Assembly (NCBI GenBank): GCA_021372615.1
Contig: JAJFUB010000095.1
Location: 1 to 56,489, forward strand
Origin: a bacterium
GTDB taxonomy: Bacteria > Armatimonadota > Zipacnadia > Zipacnadales > UBA11051
Direction of reading: 5' to 3'
DNA length: 56,489 nucleotides
Both the position numbers and the translations under genes were made by a program. Of the stretch, positions 1 through 8,889 are shown piece by piece. The notes beneath the pieces are model-generated. The model was not told the origin of the DNA, did not search any database, and saw only the letters and a list, made by a program, of their open reading frames with translations. Within the stretch, counting starts at the first letter, position 1, and each line of letters begins with the position of its first letter.

Positions 1-2
1 TG

Positions 3-183
3 CCTCACCCCCGACCCCTCTCCCTCGCCCGCCGTAGCCCGCAGGGCGAAGGCGGGCGAGGGAGGGGGGAGAAAGGCAGGAGATGCCACATCATGCGGCC
101 CTGAGGCCACCAAGTGGCAATCCAGGACTCCCCTCTCCGGAGCGCAGTCGTATCGCGCGAGGGAGAGGGGCCGGGGGTGAGGA
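3..183. repeat. Intergenic inverted repeat, palindromic GC-rich element
   Basis: The sequence at 3-28 (CCTCACCCCCGACCCCTCTC and following) reappears in inverted form at about 158-183 with roughly one mismatch. Inside lies a second hairpin pairing CCTCTCCCTCGCCCGCC with GGCGGGCGAGGGAGGGG at 16-67. It resembles the other non-coding palindromic elements of this window. I see no gene in 1-212. Confidence 0.6.
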
Positions 184-212
184 CGCCGTCGCCGTCCCCG
201 AATCCCGGCCGT

Positions 213-1187
213 CTACAGCTTCACGGCCTCGCCGGTCGCCATGGACTCGTTGGCCGCCAGGACGATGGCCAGTGACTTGGCAGCGTCCGGATAGCTGGAC
301 TTGAGCAGCGACTGGTCCTGTTTCTGGACGGCCTTGATGAAGGCGTCGTCAATGGCCTGGCCGTAGTCGTTGCCGGTCGGGTAGAAGTGCTCCTCGCGGC
401 TCCCGCGCCTGATCCGCAGCGAGGTGCGCTCGGTGTACTCGTAGACCGACTGCTTGGACCAGATGTCAATGCCGTTCTTGCCGAGGGCCAGGCAGCAGGC
501 CGAGAAGACCGTGCCGCACAGGCCGCTCTTGAACTGCAGGTTCACGGCGCTGGCGTCCTCGATGTTGTACTTGGGGACGTCCTTCATCAGGCCCTTGGAG
601 CACACGGCCTGGACGCTCTTCACCTCGCCGAACAGGTAGCGGACCATGTCGAAGTGGTGGATGGTCTGCTCGACGGCCTGGCCGCCGGACTGCTCCTTGC
701 GGCGCCACCAGGCCACGCCGGGCATGCCGCCCATCCAGTAGGCCTGGAAGACCGCCGGCGGGTTCTGCACGACCTCGTCCTTGAGGCGGGCAATGATGTC
801 CTGGTAGCGGTCCTGGAAGCCGGCGGAGGAGATGATGCCGGCCTTGGTGACGGCGCGGGAGACCTTGTTGGCCAGTTCCATCGAGAGGGCCACGGGCTTT
901 TCGACGAACAGGTGGAGGCCCTGCTTGGCGGCGATCAGTTCCTGCTCCTCGTGGGCGAAGGGCGGGAGGCCGACATAGACGGCGTCGAAGCAGGCCTGCT
1001 TGTACATCTGCTTGTAGTCGGTGAAGACCACTGCGTTGGCGGCGCCGAACTCCTGGGCCGTGGCCTGGGCGCGCTCCTCCTGCACGTCGCAGAAAGCCAC
1101 CATCTCGGCGTCCTTGATCTTGGCCAGATGCCCCATGTGGTAGCGGCTGATGCCGCCGCAACCGACGAAGCCGATACGCACTGCCAT
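213..1187 (-). CDS. Gfo/Idh/MocA family NAD(P)-dependent oxidoreductase
   Basis: This 324-residue cytoplasmic protein probably oxidises or reduces a sugar or cyclitol hydroxyl group with NAD(P). The N-terminal Rossmann motif GFVGCGGISRYHMGHL starts at residue 5, and the family motif EKPVAL follows near residue 94, contributing the conserved lysine. The C-terminal half is the usual alpha/beta substrate domain; GGQAVEQTIHHFDMVRYLFG carries the conserved histidines. The start at 1187 was chosen because AAAGGGAT lies just upstream and the Rossmann fold starts there; the open frame upstream has no family resemblance. It is transcribed on its own, downstream of the DUF1559 genes, and its substrate cannot be read from the sequence. 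The family is certain, the reaction is not. Confidence 0.93.
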   Translation of the reverse strand: MAVRIGFVGCGGISRYHMGHLAKIKDAEMVAFCDVQEERAQATAQEFGAANAVVFTDYKQMYKQACFDAVYVGLPPFAHEEQELIAAKQGLHLFVEKPVALSMELANKVSRAVTKAGIISSAGFQDRYQDIIARLKDEVVQNPPAVFQAYWMGGMPGVAWWRRKEQSGGQAVEQTIHHFDMVRYLFGEVKSVQAVCSKGLMKDVPKYNIEDASAVNLQFKSGLCGTVFSACCLALGKNGIDIWSKQSVYEYTERTSLRIRRGSREEHFYPTGNDYGQAIDDAFIKAVQKQDQSLLKSSYPDAAKSLAIVLAANESMATGEAVKL

Positions 1188-1314
1188 AGTCAGATCATCC
1201 CTTTCGTGCGGGCCCCGGCAGACAGCCCGCCTACGGTCGCTGTCGCATGCCTCCCCGCCGCCACAAACCGCGCTACGTTCCCTGCCGCGCCGCAGTTCTC
1301 CTACCTGGACCACG

Positions 1315-1346
1315 AAAAAGGCCTCCCCATGCACGGCGGGGAGGCC
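1315..1346 (-). terminator. Rho-independent terminator of the DUF1559 gene at 1367-2008
   Basis: GGCCTCCCC (1320-1328) pairs with GGGGAGGCC (1338-1346). On the minus strand the hairpin is followed by a run of five T. It lies 20 bases after the stop codon, and the same hairpin follows the three neighbouring paralogues. Confidence 0.85.
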
Positions 1347-1366
1347 TCGGTGGCACGTCCTTGCGG

Positions 1367-2008
1367 TCAGTCGGCCTGGATCGTGAACATCGAGGCAGAG
1401 GGTGCCTTGAGCCACTTGCAGTGGCCGTCCACGAAGGCGTAGTTGCGGCCGTCATTGTGGCGCGGACCGTTGCCCGTGCAGTAGTTGGCGTAGTCCTGGG
1501 CGGTCGAAGTGGCGCCGAGCCAGAACTCGAAGTTGCCGCCGCTGGAGCCTGACACCGTGTTCGTGTCCAGGAACAGGATCGTGTCCGCGGGGGACTCGAC
1601 CTGCCCCAGGCTGTACTTGCCGTTGGAGAGTGAGCAGAAGCTCTGGTCCGGCGCCCAGTAGCTGTTCATGGGGATGAGCGCGGCGGTGCCGGCCCATGGC
1701 ACCGCCCCGGAGCCACTGGGGCACACGAAGACCTGCGCGTTCTTGATGTACGGCAGGGCCAGGGCGCCGAAGCTGAACAGCCAGTTGGCATCACCTGGTA
1801 TCTCGTAGATGTACGTGCCGGGCAACCGCTCGTCGTAGTCCTGGGTGTACTGCAGCAGGGCCAGGCCGATCTGCTTGGTGTTGCTCAGACACGACGATTG
1901 CCGCGCCTTCTCGCGGGCCTTGGCGAAGACGGGGAACAGGATCGCCGCCAGGATGGCAATGATGGCGATCACGACTAACAACTCTATGAGCGTGAAACCG
2001 CGTCTCAT
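1367..2008 (-). CDS. DUF1559 pseudopilin (prepilin-like secreted protein), copy 1
   Basis: A 213-residue type II secretion/type IV pilin-like protein. The leader MRRG is followed by [18 protein letters not shown], a prepilin peptidase site after Gly4 and a hydrophobic helix. [13 protein letters not shown] follows, then a Cys-containing globular part, and the typical DUF1559 end with a His-rich [17 protein letters not shown] motif near residues 183-199. The start is supported by GGGAGGCCACC before the ATG. It has its own terminator, so it is probably monocistronic. DUF1559 proteins are abundant in Planctomycetota, Armatimonadota and Lentisphaerota and their function is not established; a pseudopilus or surface role is inferred. 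Confidence 0.92.
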   Translation of the reverse strand: MRRGFTLIELLVVIAIIAILAAILFPVFAKAREKARQSSCLSNTKQIGLALLQYTQDYDERLPGTYIYEIPGDANWLFSFGALALPYIKNAQVFVCPSGSGAVPWAGTAALIPMNSYWAPDQSFCSLSNGKYSLGQVESPADTILFLDTNTVSGSSGGNFEFWLGATSTAQDYANYCTGNGPRHNDGRNYAFVDGHCKWLKAPSASMFTIQAD

Positions 2009-2091
2009 GGTGGCCTCCCTTACACGGGTCTACCCCTCCCACGCTAGTATTCCGCCGAGGGACACAGTTCTCCTGCCGGGCGGCCGCAGCA

Positions 2092-2123
2092 AGAAAGGCC
2101 TCCCCGCGCCAGGCGGGGAGGCC
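2092..2123 (-). terminator. Rho-independent terminator of the DUF1559 gene at 2150-2764
   Basis: GGCCTCCCCGC (2097-2107) pairs with GCGGGGAGGCC (2113-2123), followed on the minus strand by TTTCTT. It is nearly identical to the hairpins after the other three tandem copies. Confidence 0.85.
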
Positions 2124-2149
2124 TCGAGTGCCGGCGGCAGCAGGGACGC

Positions 2150-2764
2150 CTAGTCTCCGGCGGCCAGGGTCCACATGCCCGGCAGGCTCTGCTTCAGCCA
2201 CTTGGAGTGCCCGTCGCAGAAGGCCATGTTTAAGCCGTCGTTGTGGCGCTTGGCGACGCGGCAGTCAGGCGGCGACGCCCACCACTGGGGGACGTCTGTC
2301 TTGGTCGAGTTGTAGAAGTCCGGGTTGGTGCACTCCAGGTTCATGATCGTGCCGGCCGGGTCCTCAATCGTGCCGAGGGCTGCGCCGCTGACCGAGTAGG
2401 GCAAAGTGTACGAACCCGCCAGCGGATTGGGCAGCCCTGGCGGGCGGTAGTAGGTGTAGGTCCAGCTGCCGCTGGAGCAGATGAACATCTGGTTGTTCTT
2501 GGCGTAGGGCATGACCACGTCCTGGCACCAGTACAGGTTGTTCGTGCCCCCGGCCGGCATGTAGTTGTACATCCACGGGAAGCGTTCGTCGTAGTCCTGC
2601 GCGTACTGCAGGATCGCCAATCCGATCTGCTTCTCATTGCTCAGGCACGAGGTCTGTCGGGCCTTCTCGCGGGCCTTGGCGAAGACCGGGAACAGGATCG
2701 CCGCCAGGATGGCGATGATGGCGATCACAACCAGCAGTTCGATCAGTGTGAAGCCGCGTCGCAT
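2150..2764 (-). CDS. DUF1559 pseudopilin, copy 2
   Basis: A 204-residue protein with prepilin leader MRRG and [18 protein letters not shown], then [19 protein letters not shown]. The C-terminal part holds the family motif [20 protein letters not shown]. The start at 2764 is preceded by GGAGGCCACC; an upstream in-frame start at 2821 would bury the leader peptide. The body is closely similar to copy 4 at 3839-4447 (shared [28 protein letters not shown] and [10 protein letters not shown]), so the two are recent duplicates. It is probably exported to the inner membrane and processed by a prepilin peptidase not encoded in this window. Confidence 0.92.
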   Translation of the reverse strand: MRRGFTLIELLVVIAIIAILAAILFPVFAKAREKARQTSCLSNEKQIGLAILQYAQDYDERFPWMYNYMPAGGTNNLYWCQDVVMPYAKNNQMFICSSGSWTYTYYRPPGLPNPLAGSYTLPYSVSGAALGTIEDPAGTIMNLECTNPDFYNSTKTDVPQWWASPPDCRVAKRHNDGLNMAFCDGHSKWLKQSLPGMWTLAAGD

Positions 2765-2850
2765 GGTGGCCTCCGTTACATTGGTCATTTCCTCCCATCG
2801 TAGTATTTCGTCGCTAGCCACAATTCTCCTGCCGGGTGGGCCGCAACAGA

Positions 2851-2884
2851 AAAGAAAGCCTCCCCGCGCAAGGCGGGGAGGCCT
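2851..2884 (-). terminator. Rho-independent terminator of the DUF1559 gene at 2915-3553
   Basis: GCCTCCCCGC (2858-2867) pairs with GCGGGGAGGC (2873-2882), followed on the minus strand by TTTCTTTTCTG. It is the third copy of the same hairpin family. Confidence 0.83.
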
Positions 2885-2914
2885 GGGTACTTCCGGACGA
2901 CGCAGTTGCGCGCC

Positions 2915-3553
2915 CTAGTCGGCGGCGATCGTCCACATGTTGGGCATGCTCTTGCCGAGCCACTTGGTGTGGCCGTCGGCGAACAGCCAGTTGCTGCCGT
3001 TGTTGTGGCGCTTCTCAATGTTGCCGATACCGTTGGCAGCGTAGGCGTCCACTTCGGTCAGATAGGTGTTCAGCTCGATGTCGTTGGACTCGGCGATGAG
3101 AATGGTGTTGGAGGGATCCTGCAGCTCCCCGAGCGTGCAGGCGCCTCCGGAGCCGCGCATCGGGCCCGTGCCTCCGCCACCATTGCAGTTGGCCGAGTAG
3201 GAGTACAACAGCGGGTTGGGCTGGCCCGGCACACGGGCGGTTGGGTACGAGCCACTCGGGCTGTCGCTCGGGCACAGCAGAATCTGGTAGTTCTTGGTGT
3301 ACGGCTGGATCAGGTCATCCCACCACTGCAGGTTGGCCCCGGTGCTGCCATAGCTGAAGTTGGGGCAGAGCATCTCGTCATAGTCCTGGGCGTAGGACAG
3401 GATGCCCAGGCCAAGCTGCTTCATGTTCGCCAGACAGCTCGACTGCCGGGCCTTCTCACGGGCCTTGGCGAAGACGGGGAAGAGAATTGCCGCCAGAATC
3501 GCGATGATAGCGATCACAACCAGCAACTCGATAAGCGTGAAACCTTTCCTCAT
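2915..3553 (-). CDS. DUF1559 pseudopilin, copy 3
   Basis: A 212-residue prepilin-like protein, leader MRKG before [18 protein letters not shown], then [19 protein letters not shown]. The globular part diverges most from the other copies, with a Gly-rich stretch [15 protein letters not shown] around residues 123-137. It still ends with the family motif [30 protein letters not shown] precedes the start. Its upstream DNA (3554-3640) is a near copy of that of copy 4, although the coding bodies differ. Confidence 0.92.
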   Translation of the reverse strand: MRKGFTLIELLVVIAIIAILAAILFPVFAKAREKARQSSCLANMKQLGLGILSYAQDYDEMLCPNFSYGSTGANLQWWDDLIQPYTKNYQILLCPSDSPSGSYPTARVPGQPNPLLYSYSANCNGGGGTGPMRGSGGACTLGELQDPSNTILIAESNDIELNTYLTEVDAYAANGIGNIEKRHNNGSNWLFADGHTKWLGKSMPNMWTIAAD

Positions 3554-3640
3554 GATTACCTCCGTTGGAGTGGATGCCTACGTCCCCCCATGAAGCCCCT
3601 ACTATACCACATCCGGCCGCCATGAGTCTCCCCCTCCGCA
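3554..3640 (-). promoter_or_regulatory. Duplicated leader/promoter region of DUF1559 copy 3
   Basis: About 85 bases before this gene match those before copy 4 (4448-4540) with only a few differences, including the RBS, the phrase GGAGTGGATGCCTACGTCCC (plus-strand reading) and CCACATCCGGCCGCCATGAG. A possible -10 on the minus strand is TATAGT near 3601-3606, which reads TACAGT in the other copy. No convincing -35 is visible. The conservation is seen; promoter function is inferred. Confidence 0.45.
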
Positions 3641-3778
3641 GAGACTCCGCCGAGGGCTGCGACCTCTGGCCTCAGGCCCCCCTTCGTAGCCGCACAACCA
3701 GACGCGGGCCGGCGGCGTCAGAGGACGTCTAGGGTCTTGTGCTTGCGGTCCTGGTCTGAGCGGGATGAGCCGCAGGAG

Positions 3779-3812
3779 AAAAGAGGGCCTCCCCGCACGG
3801 TGCGGGGAGGCC
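3779..3812 (-). terminator. Rho-independent terminator of the DUF1559 gene at 3839-4447
   Basis: GGCCTCCCCGCAC (3786-3798) pairs with GTGCGGGGAGGCC (3800-3812), followed on the minus strand by CTCTTTTCTCC. It is the most perfect of the four hairpins. The stretch 3641-3778 shows no gene. Confidence 0.85.
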
Positions 3813-3838
3813 TCGAGTACCGGCGGCAGCAGGGACGC

Positions 3839-4447
3839 CTAGTCCCCGGCTGCCAGCGTCCACATGCCCGGCGAGCTCTGCTTCAGCCACTTGGCGTGCC
3901 CGTCGCAGAAGACCATGTTGAAGCCGTCGTTGTGGCGTTTGGCGACGCGGTTATCCCAGCCGCTGGCCTGCGGGATGTCGGTCTTGACGTAGCCCCAGAA
4001 GTCAGGGTTGGTGCATTCCAGGTTCATGATCGTGCCGCTGGGGTCCTGGACCGTGCCCAGCGCTGCAGCACTGACCGAATAGGGCAACGTATAGGAGCCC
4101 ACCAGCGGGTTGGGCAGCCCTGCCGGGCGCAACGTGCTGGTCGTCCAGTTGCCGCTGGCGCAGACGAACATCTGGTCGTTCTTGGCGTATGGCATGATAA
4201 CGTCTTGGCACCAGTACAGGTTGTTCGTGCCCACAGCCGGCATGTAGCTGAACATGTAAGGCAAGCGCTCGTCATAATCCTGTGCATACTGCAGGATGGC
4301 AAGTCCGATCTGCTTCTCATTGCTCAGGCACGAGGTCTGCCTGGCCTTCTCACGGGCCTTGGCGAAGACGGGGAAGAGAATTGCCGCCAGAATCGCGATA
4401 ATCGCGATCACGACTAGCAACTCAATAAGCGTGAAACCTCTCCTCAT
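3839..4447 (-). CDS. DUF1559 pseudopilin, copy 4
   Basis: A 202-residue prepilin-like protein: leader [22 protein letters not shown], then [21 protein letters not shown], ending with the motif [30 protein letters not shown] precedes the ATG. It is closely similar in coding sequence to copy 2 but shares its upstream region with copy 3, so the array has a mosaic history. It is the first of four genes in the same direction, each ending in its own hairpin. Confidence 0.92.
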   Translation of the reverse strand: MRRGFTLIELLVVIAIIAILAAILFPVFAKAREKARQTSCLSNEKQIGLAILQYAQDYDERLPYMFSYMPAVGTNNLYWCQDVIMPYAKNDQMFVCASGNWTTSTLRPAGLPNPLVGSYTLPYSVSAAALGTVQDPSGTIMNLECTNPDFWGYVKTDIPQASGWDNRVAKRHNDGFNMVFCDGHAKWLKQSSPGMWTLAAGD

Positions 4448-4540
4448 GACTACCTCCGTTGGAGTGGATGCCTACGTCCCCCCCACAAAGCCCCTACTGT
4501 ACCACATCCGGCCGCCATGAGTCTCCCCCCTCGGTCGCGG
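4448..4540 (-). promoter_or_regulatory. Duplicated leader/promoter region of DUF1559 copy 4
   Basis: Near-identical to 3554-3640, extending through the RBS and about 70 bases upstream of it. The equivalent -10 candidate is weaker (TACAGT on the minus strand). The similarity is seen; transcription from here is inferred. Confidence 0.4.
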
Positions 4541-4580
4541 CAAAGTCATCCCCGCCTCAGGCGCAGCTCCGGGCACCCCC

Positions 4581-7500
4581 CTATAGCCTCACCTCCCCGA
4601 ACCCGGCCGGGACGTGGAAGCCTCCGCCTGTCGGGTTCCAGCACGTCGCCGTCTTCGCGTCGGCCTCCTCGCGGCCGAAGTTCATGCGCCAGAAGCCTTC
4701 GGCCTTGCCCCCCAGCGCCGCCAGCGGGATCGCGGCTTCCACCGTCCAGCCCTCCGCCGTCAGCCCCGTCTTGGCCTCCCAGGCGCAGTTCCAGCCGACC
4801 TGCTCGGAGGGCGCGCAGCGGGACTCCATGAGGGACCCCACGGCATTGACCCCGAAGTGGTAGTACGCCTCGCTCCCCGGCGGCTGCAGGAACAGCTCCA
4901 CGCAGTCGTCAGCCCACACGTCGCCATCATGCGCGCGCTGCTGCGCGGTGGGTTTCGGTTGGCCGCCGCAGGTCACGGCCACGAACAGCCGGGTGGCGTC
5001 ATGGCCCAGGAGCACGGTCGTCGGCCGGGCCGCGGGCTTGCCGTCGTCGGGCGCGCCGAAGCCCGTCAGCCGCGCGGCCCCGGCCCACTCCGCCTCACCG
5101 ATCTGACCATCCAGCTTCGGGGCCGCCAGCGTGGGGCACAGCGCCCCGCGCACGGTCGGCAGCTCCGCCGTCCCCTCCTGCACTCCGTCAGCGGTGGGCA
5201 CGCGGCAGGTCAGGCGCAGCTTCTCCCGCTTCTGCGCCAGCGCGTCCAGCTTCCCCGCCAGGGCAGCGGGCAGCGGCAGCTCCACCGCCGTTGGCACGCC
5301 GGCCTGCGCCTGGAACGCGATCGGCGCACAGAACACCTGCTCTCCGGCGACCGCGGCGGTGGCGTTCAGTTGCGCCCCGGCCGCCACCGGCAGCCACGAC
5401 CGGACCTGTAGCGGCAGCGTGCCGCGCACGGCGCTCACTGCCCCGCCGGCGGCCTCCACCTGCAGCGCCGGGTGCAGCCTGAGCGTCGCCCGGCGCGTGA
5501 GCGTCACCTCCTGCTTGCCGAAGCGGAAGCGCGCGGTCGCATACACATCCTCCCAGCCCCAGGCCGACTGTGCGGGCATGGGGGCGCTCAGGCCCACCAC
5601 GCGCGCCTCGCCGGCCTTCAGGCTCGTGGCTACCCCGGCCGGTGCGGCTCCCTCCAGCGCCACTCGCAGGCCGTCGAGCGACGCGCCGCCGGCCTTGACC
5701 GCGCAGCTCACCGTCGCCGGCGCACCCAGACCGGCATCCCCGAAGGGCGTGTCCCCGGTCGGGTGCACCGTCACGCCGGTCAGTGTCTGCGTCGCGCGGC
5801 CGAGCGACTCGGCGAAGTTCAGGACAGGCAGCAACAGGCAGCGGCGTTGGGGCGAGTCGGGCAGGCCCTCGGCGAGGGCGCGAAGCTTCTCATAGACCGG
5901 GCGCTGGGCGAGCGTGACGGCCAGCAAGTCCGGCTTCGCGGCCGGGGCCAGCCGGGCCTTGAGCGCATCGGCGGCCTGCCGGGGGGCGACGGTCATCTCC
6001 TGCGCCCGCGCCTTGCCGGCCTCGATCTTCGCCGAGGTGATCTCGACATCGTCCACTCGCGCCGTGCCCCAGTTGCGCTCGAAGAGGAACTGGAAGAAGC
6101 CGACGCTGTGGCCGGCGGGCAGCGTGAACTTGCCCTCGTAGGTCGCGACGCGGTCGCCGGTGGGCTGCAGGTCGCGGAAGTAGACGTACTCGTCGGTGGC
6201 CCAGTTGCCGTCCGGGCCCTTGACGCCGAAGCGCGGGGTCACGGCGCCGTTGCTGCCCTCGGGCCGTTGCCAGGAGTACTTGAAGCGCAGCGTGTACTCC
6301 TCGCCCGGGACGATGCCGACGCCCTGGTTCATGCCATGGTACGAGCCGTCGCCATGGCTGATGAACAGCGCGCTGCGCTTGCCCGAGATCGGGTGCTCCT
6401 CGTCCAGACGCCCCTCGGCGTCGCGCATGTTGCTCGGCGGCGCGGCCAGACCCCAGCCGTTCAGCCCGCCCTCGAAGCTGCCGTTGGCGACGACCGCACT
6501 GCCTGTCGTCTTCACCCAGGCCGCTTCGCGCGCCAGGCGGTCCAGCCAGAGTTGCGACTGATCCAGCCACAGCCGGGCGAGGGCCTCGCGCGTGCCGAGG
6601 GCGATGACCTCGGTGCGGTCGGGCGGCACCGGCACACCCGTCACTGCCAGTGTCTTGCCCTGCCGGGCGATCCGCGCCCCCCGGTCACTCACCAGCAGCC
6701 ACGCCGTCAGCCCGTCGAGGCGCCCGCCGGGCAGGGCCCCGGCGTCCACCGTCACACTCGCCGTCGCCGCCTCCTTCCCGGCGTTGCGCAGGGCCAGGAA
6801 CGTCACGTTCGCCAGCCCGCCTGCGCCCGGACCGTAGCGCTCGACGAGCACCTCCGGCCGGTCGGTCTGGGCCCGCGTGACCGGCTGCCAGCCGGCCTCG
6901 TCCAGCCACGCGATTAGCGGCTCGAACGACCGGTAGAGCGGCCGCGACGGCTCGTACTCGGCGGGGTCGTTGAAGCGCGCAGTGCCCGGGTGCACGGCAT
7001 AGAACAGGCAGCGGTGCATCCCGCGCTCCTTCTCCTCCCACGAGCGCTTCGGGTCCACGAACCCGTACTGCATCCAACTGATCGGCTTGTGGTAGCCGCA
7101 GAAGCGCAGGTAGCGGTAGTGGGCGTCATCGGAGATGCCGCAGGCGCTGGCCTCGCCCCCACCGATCATGTCCAGCAGTGGGATCCAGTACGTCATCTCC
7201 GGCGGGCCGGTGTTGCCGATCACGAGGCGTCCCTCGGCCCGCATCCTGTCGGCAATCTGCTGGCTGATCTCAAAGCAACTGAAGGCATGCAACTGCACGG
7301 GCGTCTTGGTCTTGTAGCTCGGCACGAGCGGCGTGTCGGCATACTGCCACTGCTCGCGACGGAAGTTCTCGTCAAAGAACCCCACATAGCCGCACACGCT
7401 GTCGAGATACACGCCGCCCAGGCTGCCGCCGGAGGCCTTCGTCCTGTCGTAGGCAGGCAGTATCTCTCCATCCCAGGTCACGGAGTTGCGGCTGGGCTTG

Positions 7501-8849
7501 GGCAGGTCCGGGTCGGGGTTCAGGCACAGGCAGGACAGGAAGTTGCCCGGCGACCAGGTCTGCGTGTAGTGGCTCCAGATCCACTGGCCGTTGCGGTCCT
7601 CGATGGCCGAGTTCACCTCCGCCTGCGCCACCTCGCGGCGCGGCAGGCCCCAGAACTTCTGCTCCGGCGGGGCTTGGAGCTTGTCGGTGATGAACTGCCG
7701 CATCTCCTCGGGCTTCATCATGTAGACATTGCGCCCGTAGCGGTCCTTGCCATCGGCCGGGGGCTTGTTGCCGAAGCCCTCGTAGATGCCCCAGCACTCG
7801 GTGTAGACGAAGGTCGCGATGCCATGGGCATCGTTGTAGCCGGCGTGGTCCAGGCCGTGCTCCTCAAAGCGGAAGCCCCAGTCCCACGGGCAGGCCATCA
7901 GGCTCGGGTTCAGGCCAATGAGCCAGATCCCGCCGGCCCCGGCGCGGCGCTGCTCGTACGCAGGGAAGAGCTGGTAGTACCGGGAGATGGCCGAGCGGAA
8001 GCCCCATGCCGGCTCATGGGCATAGACCAGCAGGCGGAGGGTCGTCCTGCAGGGCGACTTCCTGGCATCCGGCGACAGGCCGATGTCGAACTCGGCCTCC
8101 AGGGCCTGCCGGGCGGCGTCATAGGCGAGGCGGAAGACCTGCGGCTCGTGGACGGGAACGGCGAGGGACAGCCCCAAGGCGTCCCCCCCCTGGCCCCCCC
8201 CTGAAGGGGGGGGAACAGCTTGGGCCTGCCCCGCCCCTGAGGGGCGGGGAACAGCTTGGGCCTGGCCGGTCCCTGGAGCGGGGGGCGGTTGTGTTCCCCC
8301 TCCCTTCAGGGAGGGGGTAGGGGGTAGGCCGCCGTTCCTGGCGGACGGCGACCCCGTCACCGCACAGCACGGATACCGCGAGACGTTCCGCTGCCCGCCC
8401 CACGAGATCAGCTTGTCATAGTGCCTGTCGGCCTCGATGACACGCGGGGCGCCCATGTCATCCCACCAGCGCCAGCCCGTCGCCTGCAGCGGCAGCGCCA
8501 CGCGAACCACCAGCGCCCGGTCGCGCGGCGGATCGGCCACCACGGTGAGCGTCAGCTCCTGGGCGAGGCCCCGAGGCTTCCAGGCGCCGGTGAAGGCCAA
8601 CTCGGAGCCGCGTCCCTGGAAGGCCCCGGTGCTCCCGGTTACGGGCACCGGGACGAAGCTGTCGCCGGCGGCGAGGTCGCGCACCTGCAGCCACTGCGCG
8701 CTGCTGCCGAGGGACCGTCCCTGGGCCTGCCAGCTCAGTTGCTCGCCCTCCAGTTGCACGGACACCTGCGCGGTCACGGGTGCGAGCGTGAGCAGCAGCA
8801 GAACCGGCATACTCCACAGACGACCACTGCGGACCGACGCGGTAGGCAT
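4581..8849 (-). CDS. Large secreted glycoside-hydrolase-like protein with C-terminal CBM9-like domain
   Basis: A 1,422-residue exported protein. A signal peptide covers about residues 1-28 (SMPVLLLLTLAPVTAQ). Residues about 30-260 form a beta-rich N-terminal region broken by a low-complexity insert at about 167-222 (see 8184-8351). Residues about 270-700 look like a TIM-barrel glycosidase-type domain (GIWLIGLNPSLMACPWDWGF, TFVYTECWGIYEGFG, GGVYLDSVCGYVGFFDENF), but I cannot assign a GH family. Residues about 780-900 resemble a carbohydrate-binding beta-sandwich (NGSFEGGLNGWGLAAPPSN). The last 186 residues are a CBM9-like domain (APKLDGQIGEAEWAGAARLT, DDCVELFLQP, WTVEAAIPLAALGG). The start at 8849 is preceded by AAGGAG with good spacing. 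It is divergent from the GH5-like gene at 8993, so co-regulation on a shared polysaccharide is likely. Confidence 0.82.
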   Translation of the reverse strand: MPTASVRSGRLWSMPVLLLLTLAPVTAQVSVQLEGEQLSWQAQGRSLGSSAQWLQVRDLAAGDSFVPVPVTGSTGAFQGRGSELAFTGAWKPRGLAQELTLTVVADPPRDRALVVRVALPLQATGWRWWDDMGAPRVIEADRHYDKLISWGGQRNVSRYPCCAVTGSPSARNGGLPPTPSLKGGGTQPPPAPGTGQAQAVPRPSGAGQAQAVPPPSGGGQGGDALGLSLAVPVHEPQVFRLAYDAARQALEAEFDIGLSPDARKSPCRTTLRLLVYAHEPAWGFRSAISRYYQLFPAYEQRRAGAGGIWLIGLNPSLMACPWDWGFRFEEHGLDHAGYNDAHGIATFVYTECWGIYEGFGNKPPADGKDRYGRNVYMMKPEEMRQFITDKLQAPPEQKFWGLPRREVAQAEVNSAIEDRNGQWIWSHYTQTWSPGNFLSCLCLNPDPDLPKPSRNSVTWDGEILPAYDRTKASGGSLGGVYLDSVCGYVGFFDENFRREQWQYADTPLVPSYKTKTPVQLHAFSCFEISQQIADRMRAEGRLVIGNTGPPEMTYWIPLLDMIGGGEASACGISDDAHYRYLRFCGYHKPISWMQYGFVDPKRSWEEKERGMHRCLFYAVHPGTARFNDPAEYEPSRPLYRSFEPLIAWLDEAGWQPVTRAQTDRPEVLVERYGPGAGGLANVTFLALRNAGKEAATASVTVDAGALPGGRLDGLTAWLLVSDRGARIARQGKTLAVTGVPVPPDRTEVIALGTREALARLWLDQSQLWLDRLAREAAWVKTTGSAVVANGSFEGGLNGWGLAAPPSNMRDAEGRLDEEHPISGKRSALFISHGDGSYHGMNQGVGIVPGEEYTLRFKYSWQRPEGSNGAVTPRFGVKGPDGNWATDEYVYFRDLQPTGDRVATYEGKFTLPAGHSVGFFQFLFERNWGTARVDDVEITSAKIEAGKARAQEMTVAPRQAADALKARLAPAAKPDLLAVTLAQRPVYEKLRALAEGLPDSPQRRCLLLPVLNFAESLGRATQTLTGVTVHPTGDTPFGDAGLGAPATVSCAVKAGGASLDGLRVALEGAAPAGVATSLKAGEARVVGLSAPMPAQSAWGWEDVYATARFRFGKQEVTLTRRATLRLHPALQVEAAGGAVSAVRGTLPLQVRSWLPVAAGAQLNATAAVAGEQVFCAPIAFQAQAGVPTAVELPLPAALAGKLDALAQKREKLRLTCRVPTADGVQEGTAELPTVRGALCPTLAAPKLDGQIGEAEWAGAARLTGFGAPDDGKPAARPTTVLLGHDATRLFVAVTCGGQPKPTAQQRAHDGDVWADDCVELFLQPPGSEAYYHFGVNAVGSLMESRCAPSEQVGWNCAWEAKTGLTAEGWTVEAAIPLAALGGKAEGFWRMNFGREEADAKTATCWNPTGGGFHVPAGFGEVRL
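8184..8351. repeat. Palindromic low-complexity repeat inserted in frame in the CDS 4581-8849
   Basis: Three successive short palindromes (CCCCCCCTGAAGGGGGGG, CCCCGCCCCTGAGGGGCGGG, and CCCTCCCTTCAGGGAGGG with flanking G/C) are separated by two copies of AACAGCTTGGGCCTG. On the coding strand they give Pro/Gly-rich peptide such as PPTPSLKGGGTQ. The protein resumes on both sides, so the insertion keeps the frame. Confidence 0.75.
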
Positions 8850-8875
8850 GGCACTGACTCCTTGGGCGGTGGTGG

Positions 8876-8889
8876 GCACGAATTCGTGC
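8876..8889. promoter_or_regulatory. Perfect 14-bp palindrome between divergent glycosidase genes
   Basis: GCACGAATTCGTGC is a perfect palindrome in the 143-base divergent intergenic region, 27 bases upstream of the minus-strand start at 8849 and about 100 bases from the start at 8993. It has the form of an operator for a dimeric repressor of the LacI/GntR kind, but no regulator gene is near. Function is inferred. Confidence 0.4.

Noticed and set aside
387-1442. 351-residue plus-strand reading frame opposite the oxidoreductase
   Set aside because: Low-complexity Val/Leu/Gly/Asp-rich translation typical of an antisense frame in GC-rich DNA; the opposite strand encodes a clear Gfo/Idh/MocA protein.
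8184-8351. Frameshift or assembly error in the large secreted protein
   Set aside because: The reading frame stays open across the repeat and protein sequence continues sensibly on both sides; an in-frame insertion explains it better, though homopolymer errors cannot be excluded.
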